Below are positions 44,087 through 53,255 of a stretch of 64,000 nt of DNA, one piece after another. The stretch is from Spongiihabitans sp965206355. GTDB lineage: Bacteria > Pseudomonadota > Gammaproteobacteria > Arenicellales > Poriferihabitantaceae. Where the stretch lies: contig OZ242212.1 in assembly GCA_965206355.1 (NCBI GenBank), positions 1,364,001-1,428,000 on the forward strand. The letters are read 5' to 3'. Made by a program: the position numbers and the translations under genes. The notes beneath the pieces are model-generated. The model searched no databases. It was not told where the DNA came from and was given only the letters and a program-made list of their open reading frames with translations. Numbering within the stretch: the first letter of the stretch is position 1; each line of letters opens with the position of its first letter.

Positions 44087-47000
44087 TAAGCTGCCTGTGC
44101 GGCAGTGAACGAGATGCAGGTGATTTCCGCGCTACGTCTGGATTTCTAAGCTGCCTGTGCGGCAGTGAACCAATAGCGGGTACGTCTAGTGGCGTGCGAT
44201 TTTTTCTAAGCTGCCTGTGCGGCAGTGAACCACCTGCCGCCGTATAGGCGAGCGTTAAAGTTTTTCTAAGCTGCCTGTGCGGCAGTGAACGCGTATGTAC
44301 GCGCTTATTTCTTTCCATTGAGTTTCTAAGCTGCCTGTGCGGCAGTGAACGACAAATACAGCCGCAATCAAGCCATCGTGTCTTTCTAAGCTGCCTGTGC
44401 GGCAGTGAACGCATGAAACTCAATGGGTCCAGCCGGTTCACTGTTTCTAAGCTGCCTGTGCGGCAGTGAACGTGCTGGGATCATCAGCTTGGGCACATGC
44501 ACTTTTCTAAGCTGCCTGTGCGGCAGTGAACAACCTTTCGAATTCTGTGCTATTCGGGCTGATTTTCTAAGCTGCCTGTGCGGCAGTGAACGCATTGTGG
44601 AGCGCGGGCGGAGAAAGGAGACCTTTCTAAGCTGCCTGTGCGGCAGTGAACTTTCGGCGATACGCGTGTAGCTGGGCATCGCGTTTCTAAGCTGCCTGTG
44701 CGGCAGTGAATGGACTAAACTGCGTTTCAACCGCTGGGCAGGCTTTTCTAAGCTGCCTGTGCGGCAGTGAACTTCAGGCGACCCAGAAAAACAGTGGCAA
44801 GGTGTTTCTAAGCTGCCTGTGCGGCAGTGAACGCTATATCGGGAACCTATGTTGATCTGGCTGTTTTCTAAGCTGCCTGTGCGGCAGTGAACTTGCTGCC
44901 GAATACGCCTCGCGTAATGCGGTCTTTCTAAGCTGCCTGTGCGGCAGTGAACCACTTGCTGTACCAGTTCTCTGCGATGAACAATTTCTAAGCTGCCTGT
45001 GCGGCAGTGAACGCATTATGCGGTGCGCGAACGAGTAGTCAGATTTTCTAAGCTGCCTGTGCGGCAGTGAACAATCAGGTTACCGCTGCCGTCCATCTCC
45101 CGGCTTTCTAAGCTGCCTGTGCGGCAGTGAACGAATGGGAAAATGAGGAAATAGGCGAGGGATGTTTCTAAGCTGCCTGTGCGGCAGTGAACTGTTCATT
45201 TTCAAATCTCCTGCCCGCGTAGCGTTTCTAAGCTGCCTGTGCGGCAGTGAACAGACATTAATAATAGACGAGGATTAAAACGATTTTCTAAGCTGCCTGT
45301 GCGGCAGTGAACATGCTACCATTGCTGGGTGGCTGGCGATGGGTTTTCTAAGCTGCCTGTGCGGCAGTGAACTTGCGTCCTCATCGCACCCACCCCCGCT
45401 TGCGTTTCTAAGCTGCCTGTGCGGCAGTGAACGCACACCGCTATGAGGTCGGCGGTGTTTTGAATTTTCTAAGCTGCCTGTGCGGCAGTGAACCCCGACG
45501 ATAATTGACGCGCCATTTTGGTTGCTTTCTAAGCTGCCTGTGCGGCAGTGAACAAACAGAGGCAAAATAAATGGCAAAAATCAAATTTCTAAGCTGCCTG
45601 TGCGGCAGTGAACTCAGAGTAGCGGGTTTCTGGTTTATACGATATTTTCTAAGCTGCCTGTGCGGCAGTGAACAGTTACACAGTTATTGTATTTTTTTTT
45701 ATAATTTTCTAAGCTGCCTGTGCGGCAGTGAACTTTTTTTTGTTCCTTAATACCCACTTTTTTACTTTCTAAGCTGCCTGTGCGGCAGTGAACGAAAAGA
45801 ATTTGTTCACTACAAAAATTACGTGTTTCTAAGCTGCCTGTGCGGCAGTGAACTAGATGCTTGCATATCAGAAATAAAAGTAGATTTTCTAAGCTGCCTG
45901 TGCGGCAGTGAACATAACAATAGAGAAAGAGCCAGTCAGAGTAGCTTTCTAAGCTGCCTGTGCGGCAGTGAACTGCCCTCTGTTGTTAAGCCCTGGCACC
46001 TGCCATTTCTAAGCTGCCTGTGCGGCAGTGAACAACTCGATACATATTTAGAAGCAGAAAACATGTTTCTAAGCTGCCTGTGCGGCAGTGAACTACAGGG
46101 TTAAACTATCATCTACCAAAAATGATTTCTAAGCTGCCTGTGCGGCAGTGAACAGACGGAGAATTTAGAAGCCACACTGGATGCTTTTCTAAGCTGCCTG
46201 TGCGGCAGTGAACTTATAGCGATGGCATGTGGCACACCCCCTGGCTTTCTAAGCTGCCTGTGCGGCAGTGAACGGAAAATGTTAATAGTGGATCAATAGA
46301 GTGGATTTCTAAGCTGCCTGTGCGGCAGTGAACCTGCTTTTGCTTTCGCTGCTTCTGCCTTGTCTTTTCTAAGCTGCCTGTGCGGCAGTGAACTTTTTTT
46401 TGTTCCTTAATACCCACTTTTTTACTTTCTAAGCTGCCTGTGCGGCAGTGAACTGAAAACACTAAACCGACCGCTTTGCGGGCAGTTTCTAAGCTGCCTG
46501 TGCGGCAGTGAACTGGAATCAGACCTAATATCGCAAAGAATACAGTTTCTAAGCTGCCTGTGCGGCAGTGAACCACCCCGAATATCGTGACTGGACGCGC
46601 ATTGCTTTCTAAGCTGCCTGTGCGGCAGTGAACAACCCGCGCGCCGAGACGGTAAATCCCCAGCTTTTCTAAGCTGCCTGTGCGGCAGTGAACTAGAGTT
46701 TGTTCCGTGCAAAATAACAACGCCGTTTCTAAGCTGCCTGTGCGGCAGTGAACTGAACGATAAATAACAGCCCGCGCGGCGGGCATTTCTAAGCTGCCTG
46801 TGCGGCAGTGAACGCGCGATATATTTCGATTCGCGGAACTCACTATTTCTAAGCTGCCTGTGCGGCAGTGAACGATGAAATGACAGATCAATCATATCCG
46901 CACTCTTTCTAAGCTGCCTGTGCGGCAGTGAACTCTTGCATAAATATAATTTTTTTCCAATTCCTTTTCTAAGCTGCCTGTGCGGCAGTGAACTTATGAA

Positions 47001-49153
47001 CGATAAATAACAGCGCCACGGCGCATTTCTAAGCTGCCTGTGCGGCAGTGAACCTTGAGAAAAAAAATGAACGCTATCGCTATCGTTTCTAAGCTGCCTG
47101 TGCGGCAGTGAACTTGCGTGCCATAGTTTTTTGCTTCAAAATACATTTCTAAGCTGCCTGTGCGGCAGTGAACATGTGGAATGGGAAAATGAGGAAATCG
47201 GAGATTTTCTAAGCTGCCTGTGCGGCAGTGAACATATTACAAGAATGTTGCGATCGTTGCGCACATTTCTAAGCTGCCTGTGCGGCAGTGAACAAAGAAT
47301 ATGAGTTCATGGTGCAGCTAGATCATTTCTAAGCTGCCTGTGCGGCAGTGAACTGAACGATAAATAACAGCCCGCAGCGCGGGCATTTCTAAGCTGCCTG
47401 TGCGGCAGTGAACCCTGGTTGAAACCGAAAACTTCGAAGCAGACTTTTCTAAGCTGCCTGTGCGGCAGTGAACATGAATTTTTGCAATACTTGCCATCAT
47501 TGCTGTTTCTAAGCTGCCTGTGCGGCAGTGAACTTTCTAATGACGCGCCGATCGCGTAGTCCATTTTTCTAAGCTGCCTGTGCGGCAGTGAACCGCAAAA
47601 TATTCGAAACTTGTGACGCAGACCTTTTCTAAGCTGCCTGTGCGGCAGTGAACATGAACGATAAATAACAGCCCGCGAGCGGGTATTTCTAAGCTGCCTG
47701 TGCGGCAGTGAACTTTCTAATGCCGCGCCGCGCGCGTAGTCCATTTTTCTAAGCTGCCTGTGCGGCAGTGAACTTGTGAACGATAACCAACAGCGCCACG
47801 GCGCATTTCTAAGCTGCCTGTGCGGCAGTGAACGCGCGATACATTTCGATTCGCGGAACTCAACATTTCTAAGCTGCCTGTGCGGCAGTGAACGCAATAC
47901 GATCATGCTGTGCCGTCGTCGTTGGTTTCTAAGCTGCCTGTGCGGCAGTGAACAGCTCTATTGGTCATGAATAGTTTTTCTCATATTTCTAAGCTGCCTG
48001 TGCGGCAGTGAACATGGCTACCTTGCTCATGAGTGAGCCGAGTGCTTTCTAAGCTGCCTGTGCGGCAGTGAACTAGATACAATTCTTTTGACAACGACGA
48101 TGGGATTTCTAAGCTGCCTGTGCGGCAGTGAACAAATTGCGGGAAATAATGGAAAATTGCCGACTTTCTAAGCTGCCTGTGCGGCAGTGAACATCCCCAC
48201 TGGAACGAAGAAATATATTCCCTGTTTCTAAGCTGCCTGTGCGGCAGTGAACAATAACGGTGCCTGGTACGGGAATATTTGGTTGTTTCTAAGCTGCCTG
48301 TGCGGCAGTGAACCCAGCGTGCTCAAGATATTCTATAAAACGACTTTTCTAAGCTGCCTGTGCGGCAGTGAACAGTGGCAGCCTCCTCCTCCCCTTCTCT
48401 ATACGTTTCTAAGCTGCCTGTGCGGCAGTGAACTTACCGTCGCGCCGCCGACAAAAAATTGACCCTTTCTAAGCTGCCTGTGCGGCAGTGAACAGCCGAA
48501 CCAACCACCGAGCGCGGCTAGTAACTTTCTAAGCTGCCTGTGCGGCAGTGAACGTGTACCGTTGCCCCCCGTTTTTTGAAAAAAATTTCTAAGCTGCCTG
48601 TGCGGCAGTGAACTTCCTATTCGCAACGGGCTTGATCTGGACATTTTTCTAAGCTGCCTGTGCGGCAGTGAACGCCATTTCGCTGCGCAGCTCTTTTTCT
48701 CGTTTTTTCTAAGCTGCCTGTGCGGCAGTGAACTAGTCGACATCGGGTAGCGGTCGCTTGACCCCTTTCTAAGCTGCCTGTGCGGCAGTGAACGCTTTGA
48801 GTAACTCATCCAGGTCATCGCAAAATTTCTAAGCTGCCTGTGCGGCAGTGAACCGGGCAGTTTGGCAAGTCGTTAGTGTTCGGAATTTCTAAGCTGCCTG
48901 TGCGGCAGTGAACATTGGCAGGGAATGAAAATTGCCGCAATGAATTTTCTAAGCTGCCTGTGCGGCAGTGAACTGCGGGGGTTACTTCTACTATTTCGGA
49001 GAAATTTTCTAAGCTGCCTGTGCGGCAGTGAACGGCTATGAGCGCGCGGGCTATTGACCGCAAGCTTTCTAAGCTGCCTGTGCGGCAGTGAACTGCTTGG
49101 TTGCCGCGCTGGTTTGTAAAGGATTTTTCTAAGCTGCCTGTGCGGCAGTGAAC
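44083..49153 (-). CRISPR. Type I-F CRISPR array, 85 repeats and 84 spacers
   Basis: The 28-bp repeat reads GTTCACTGCCGCACAGG then CAGCTTAGAAA on the minus strand, with the I-F hairpin CTGCCGCACAGGCAG; spacers are mostly 32 bp (a few 31 or 33), period 60 bp. One internal repeat (44684-44711) has its first base changed on the minus strand. The leader and newest spacers are at the high-coordinate end next to cas6f. The oldest repeat (44083) is perfect rather than degenerate, and abuts the truncated amiC fragment. Several spacers form near-identical families (see findings). Count derived from the 60-bp register with three net extra bases. Confidence 0.97.
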
Positions 49154-49281
49154 ACTAATATAACGTGTAAAAAGATAGTTACAACAGGCACTTACAGTTC
49201 AATTGGTTGCAAAACCAATAAAGACAATCGTACTGTAACTAATTGATTTCAAGGCAATTATTATAGGCTCAAAAATAATGG
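49154..49281 (-). promoter_or_regulatory. I-F array leader
   Basis: AT-rich 128 bp between cas6f and the first repeat. On the minus strand it has a TATAAT near cas6f, a TTGGTT/AACCAA hairpin in the middle and TATATT shortly before the first repeat, consistent with a leader containing the pre-crRNA promoter. Confidence 0.7.
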
Positions 49282-49854
49282 TTAAAACTTGGGTACTGTG
49301 GCATTACCTAAACTTAAACCATAAGCGTTAAATTCTCCTTGATGAGGCTCGGAGTAAATCCTCTGTTTTACAAAGAGAATGAAGTTTTGGCCTGTGCTGG
49401 TACTTTGCATACTGATATGTGGCAGTTTTGTCTGAGTACTAAATTTACTACTTGCCTCTTTGGCCAATTCCTCTGTCCATGTGCCGCGAGCTTCATGGCG
49501 TTTCTTCAGACGATTGAAGCGACTGCTACCTTTTGCGTGGTAACGTTGGTATTTCGCATACTTGCTAACTTGTCCGGGTATTTTTGATATTTCAGTTGTG
49601 AAAGCGTAATCTGAAAACACCGCACATGTTCTTATTCGCTGATATAAATTTTGAATGTCGGCTTTGTTACCGAGCACGCGAATAATGCTGCCTAATGTGC
49701 GTCGCTGCCCATACATCGGAAAATCAAGACCTATTTTCCCTTTGTAGACAGGCAACAGGCCATGCAAGGCCTGCATCAAGTGCGCTACCACTGCTGACTG
49801 GATGATCTCCGGGTTAGGCATGGCTTTGATGTCAATGTAATTGTCCACAGTCAT
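49282..49854 (-). CDS. cas6f: Cas6f/Csy4 crRNA endoribonuclease
   Basis: 190 residues. The active-site His is His31 (MQALHGLLP), as in Csy4 His29; an arginine-rich helix for repeat-hairpin binding is seen in YQRYHAKGSSRFNRLKKRHEARG. It cuts each repeat below its hairpin and stays bound to the crRNA in the Cascade-like complex. Last gene of the cas operon, overlapping csy3 by 4 bp and next to the leader. Confidence 0.95.
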   Translation of the reverse strand: MTVDNYIDIKAMPNPEIIQSAVVAHLMQALHGLLPVYKGKIGLDFPMYGQRRTLGSIIRVLGNKADIQNLYQRIRTCAVFSDYAFTTEISKIPGQVSKYAKYQRYHAKGSSRFNRLKKRHEARGTWTEELAKEASSKFSTQTKLPHISMQSTSTGQNFILFVKQRIYSEPHQGEFNAYGLSLGNATVPKF

Positions 49855-50888
49855 TCCTTACCACTCTCACCGAAAACACCGCCTCTGATCAAGACTGCCA
49901 TTACATAATGCTGCTGTTCCGGATCAGGTAGTTTGTCTTTTAGAATCCAGCCGTCAAACAGATTGTAGAAATCCGATTTTTGTTTGGGATGCCGGAAAGC
50001 AGTGCCCAAAGTCGTGACAGCCCCGTAAGGCTCAATGGCGATTGGAAACTTTACTTCGTCGCTATACCAGGTATCAATGGTACGAATGGCATTGCCTATT
50101 TTCTGCGAGTGCATTCCGGCTTTGTCGTTGACTTTATAAAGTACCCTGGACTTTTTGAATTTAGATTTTTTGTTATCATCCAGCACCAGTTCCTGAGAAG
50201 GGTACACCTCCTGCCCGTATCCTACATTGGCACGGCCTTCGACATTTAAAATAATAAACTGCTCACCTGTCAGTCCTTGTTCGATTAGTTTGGCAAGTTT
50301 TTTGATTTTCTCATCATGACATGTAAAGTCATTTAGACCGTAGGATTTTGCGTTATCAAAAACCAGATTGGTCTCTGAGTTATTGGTTTTACAAGCTACC
50401 TTGACACTGATGCTTTCCGCGCCAAGGCGGTTGCGCCACAGCCAACGGGCATTAGCGATGTTTATCGCATACCGGCTGGCCAATTCGCTAACACCATGCT
50501 CTTGCAGATAGGAATCTACAACGCTCAGCAATTTATCTCGGTAATCCCTATCATTACAAACATTGGGCTCACCAGTAAAGGGTAACACCTTACAGTTCCA
50601 TTGGACGAGCAGGGTATTTTTGTCGTCATCCAGCGTAGCCACGTCAACAGTTTGAGGGTTGGGTTTTTTTATTTCTGCATCTAGTTTGGTAGGATCCTTG
50701 GCAACGGCCTCGGCAAGGGCCTTTTTGAGACGGTTGGAAATTGTTCCGCGAACAGGTTTTTCACGAATCGCCACAGGGCTGGGCTCGGCGTTTGCGATGT
50801 CACTATTGAGTTGCCAGAAAAATCCATCGGAAATATCCAGTCTACGCTCAAAGGCCAATACACTTGGGGTTTTTAGTTTATTCATCAT
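49851..50888 (-). CDS. csy3: Cas7f/Csy3 Cascade backbone protein
   Basis: 345 residues, typical length. VLAFERRLDISDGFFWQLN at the N-terminus and RYAINIANARWLWRNRLGAESI in the middle are hallmark Csy3 segments. Six copies would coat the spacer part of the crRNA. It starts 16 bp after csy2. Confidence 0.95.
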   Translation of the reverse strand: MMNKLKTPSVLAFERRLDISDGFFWQLNSDIANAEPSPVAIREKPVRGTISNRLKKALAEAVAKDPTKLDAEIKKPNPQTVDVATLDDDKNTLLVQWNCKVLPFTGEPNVCNDRDYRDKLLSVVDSYLQEHGVSELASRYAINIANARWLWRNRLGAESISVKVACKTNNSETNLVFDNAKSYGLNDFTCHDEKIKKLAKLIEQGLTGEQFIILNVEGRANVGYGQEVYPSQELVLDDNKKSKFKKSRVLYKVNDKAGMHSQKIGNAIRTIDTWYSDEVKFPIAIEPYGAVTTLGTAFRHPKQKSDFYNLFDGWILKDKLPDPEQQHYVMAVLIRGGVFGESGKE

Positions 50889-50904
50889 AGTTCCTCTCGG
50901 ATGT

Positions 50905-51819
50905 TTAGTGTGCTGTTTGTGTCATTAAATAAAGGTTTGGATGGGTGTTGTCATATCGCCAAAAGCTGCTGGACAGCTCTCCGAGTCGATAGGGAAACAA
51001 CCATTTGCCAAGGCTGTAAATACATTCGGTATAGCAACTGGGATACTCGGGGTTGCGGCAGTTTTTTAGCTGACCTGGTGCAAAGGGTTCGGCTATACCT
51101 TGAAAACCGACCGGTATTGGCACCAGCCAACCGCGACCGGTTTTGACGCTTTGGGTTGTCCAGTTGGTGTTTTTTTTGCCATCAGTTTCTGGCACATGGC
51201 GCAAGGTGACAACTTCTATCAAAGCGTCCCATGCGGTGGCTTGTGGATTTTTCTGTTGTAACTCCCGAGTTATGGCTAGCAACTCCTTACCGGCATCCAT
51301 GAGTACAAAGGCGGGCAACAGGGCGATTTTTATGTCATCGACATCATTCCGTGCAAACAAGTGTACCTGTTGAATATTTTGCACGCTGCCCCCTGCGATA
51401 CGCTGTTGCAGCATCTGTTGTTTGATGTCATCAGTAAAGCTTTCAGGGTTATCCCGAAGTTGCCGGAAAGACTGGTCTGACACCTTAACTTCAACGAGCA
51501 AGCTAACCGTCAGATTGACTTTGCCTTCTTCGATAACAGAGGCCGGCTGACCATCTTTCTTGATTGGATTACGGCTTTGATTAAAGCGATAGTTGGCATA
51601 TGGATGTGGGCGAAACCTCTGCACTTGGCAGTTGTGGCTGGCAATTAACACGCCATCCAGGCTAATTTCCTGGTCGGTCGGTATCTTGCGGCCCAAGGCA
51701 TGAACAGCACCTACGAAGCCGGTAATAGCGGGAAAGCCATAGGTTATTGGGCTGGAAAGAGCATTGGCTGCCTGAACTTCAATCCGGTCAAGCAGTAGAT
51801 AATAACCGACTTGCTTCAT
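50905..51819 (-). CDS. csy2: Cas5f/Csy2
   Basis: 304 residues. YLLLDRIEVQAANALSSPITYGFPAITGFVGAVHAL is the characteristic RAMP-fold N-terminus of Csy2; the region RFRHP... equivalent is QRFRPHPYANYRFNQSR. With Csy1 it caps the 5' handle of the crRNA and recognises the PAM. Overlaps csy1 by 4 bp. Confidence 0.95.
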   Translation of the reverse strand: MKQVGYYLLLDRIEVQAANALSSPITYGFPAITGFVGAVHALGRKIPTDQEISLDGVLIASHNCQVQRFRPHPYANYRFNQSRNPIKKDGQPASVIEEGKVNLTVSLLVEVKVSDQSFRQLRDNPESFTDDIKQQMLQQRIAGGSVQNIQQVHLFARNDVDDIKIALLPAFVLMDAGKELLAITRELQQKNPQATAWDALIEVVTLRHVPETDGKKNTNWTTQSVKTGRGWLVPIPVGFQGIAEPFAPGQLKNCRNPEYPSCYTECIYSLGKWLFPYRLGELSSSFWRYDNTHPNLYLMTQTAH

Positions 51820-53255
51820 GCAAATACTCCTTCTCCAGCACGTTGACTGGCTTTAATGGCAGTACGCATTGCTTTTAACCACTCAAGGTGCTCGGCATCA
51901 TCAAAATCATGGTGCTGCTCTTTGAATTTTTCTCTCAGGATGTGGTTAAGCCACAACGAAAAACTGCGTTCAATTTCATTAACCCAATCGCCACTGGCTT
52001 GTTGTTCGGCGAAGGCGCTTTCGCCCTCCAGGTCAACACGTTTCGGGTCCAGCCAGTATTTTTCTGCCATATCCAGTTGGTAATCTTTGCTCCAACCAGC
52101 CTGATTGAGCTTTTGAATACTGGCGGTAATGCCTAAAATTCTAGTCAAAATCATGTCCAGTGCATCCTTACGTTGCTGGCGCTCATCTACGGTATTCCTA
52201 GGTGATGCTATGACAGAGTACAGTTCTTGCAGGCCAGAGTCACAGTGATAGCGAAGGCTATTGTTGAAAATAGTAGATTGTCGTTTTGAGATCGAGAACT
52301 CACTCTGCCGACTGATTTGTGGTGGCAAAGAGGGCAACAGGTAGTTGCGGCCTTTTTGTTCAAGATTTAGCCTGCCAACGTTACCTAATTTTAGAGGGCT
52401 AGGTTTACCTGTTAATGGATTACCTAATGGATCACCTAATATAGTGAACGCCAAATCGCTTATCGAAATATAAGGTTTTTGCTCGACATTTTTCTTTTTT
52501 CGGTTGTCGCGAGCCAGTTTATTTTCCTCACTATTACATGCTTCCTTGATCCGGCTGTAAAGTGCATGTGTTAAGGCCGAAGGAAACAGAGGCACAAGGC
52601 AGATATAGTTCTCTGCACCGATATTCTTATCAGTCGGCCACAACAGTTGCTTGTTGCGCTCGTCTGTAGCAGGGTTCGTTGGCGGTTTAGATAAGGCCGC
52701 CTTGAACGAGGCTTGATATTCAGCTGATTTTAAGGGATCGCTGGCGAATACTCCCGACAGCGCGGGGTGGTCAGATAGAATCAGATCACGGAGCCTTATT
52801 TCCCCATGCTCGCCCACTGGCGTACCAAGGAATGTGGCAAGTGGAAGTGTAGCAGAATTGCCGCTAGCATCCAGAGCCAAAGCCACAAGCGTTTGCGAAC
52901 CCACAAAACCATCGGGGAGATTAGCTGCACCAGTGAAATTAATGGTATCGCCTTTGGAACTCGGGTGAACACCTTTGGAAATATGGGTACCAAATTTCAA
53001 CTGCTTATTGGCAGCCTCAGCCAACCAGTTATCGAAGTGATATTTTTGCTGTAAATTTTCAATTTCATCCCTTATGGCGGATATCTTTTTCTCATCGTTG
53101 GCATCCTCGGCTTTTTCCAGCTTCTTTTGTTCGGGCTCCAGTTTTTTATTGAGTAGCTCGGCGAGGTGGCCGTCAATGGCCTGCCGTACCATAGCTTGGT
53201 CGATACTCTGCATTTCTGCCTCCTGTTGATTCAACTGTTCCAAAACCCTAACCAC
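51816..53255 (-). CDS. csy1: Cas8f/Csy1 large subunit
   Basis: 479 residues, within the family's range. A helical N-terminal region with coiled-coil character (LEPEQKKLEKAEDANDEKKIS), the central FGTHISKGVHPSSKGDTINFTG and QTLVALALDASGNSATLPLATFL segments typical of Csy1, and a C-terminal helical bundle. Binds the PAM (usually CC in I-F) and the crRNA 5' end. Overlaps the end of cas2-3 by 25 bp. Confidence 0.94.
   Translation of the reverse strand: MVRVLEQLNQQEAEMQSIDQAMVRQAIDGHLAELLNKKLEPEQKKLEKAEDANDEKKISAIRDEIENLQQKYHFDNWLAEAANKQLKFGTHISKGVHPSSKGDTINFTGAANLPDGFVGSQTLVALALDASGNSATLPLATFLGTPVGEHGEIRLRDLILSDHPALSGVFASDPLKSAEYQASFKAALSKPPTNPATDERNKQLLWPTDKNIGAENYICLVPLFPSALTHALYSRIKEACNSEENKLARDNRKKKNVEQKPYISISDLAFTILGDPLGNPLTGKPSPLKLGNVGRLNLEQKGRNYLLPSLPPQISRQSEFSISKRQSTIFNNSLRYHCDSGLQELYSVIASPRNTVDERQQRKDALDMILTRILGITASIQKLNQAGWSKDYQLDMAEKYWLDPKRVDLEGESAFAEQQASGDWVNEIERSFSLWLNHILREKFKEQHHDFDDAEHLEWLKAMRTAIKASQRAGEGVFA

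Noticed and set aside
44028..49063. Long reading frames with repeated SLPHRQLRK, VHCRTGSLE or FLSCLCGSE motifs
   Set aside because: They are translations of the I-F repeats in different frames; the 60-bp period is a multiple of three, which keeps frames open by chance.
49154..49281. Possible small gene between cas6f and the array
   Set aside because: AT-rich, no frame of useful length; position and content fit an array leader.
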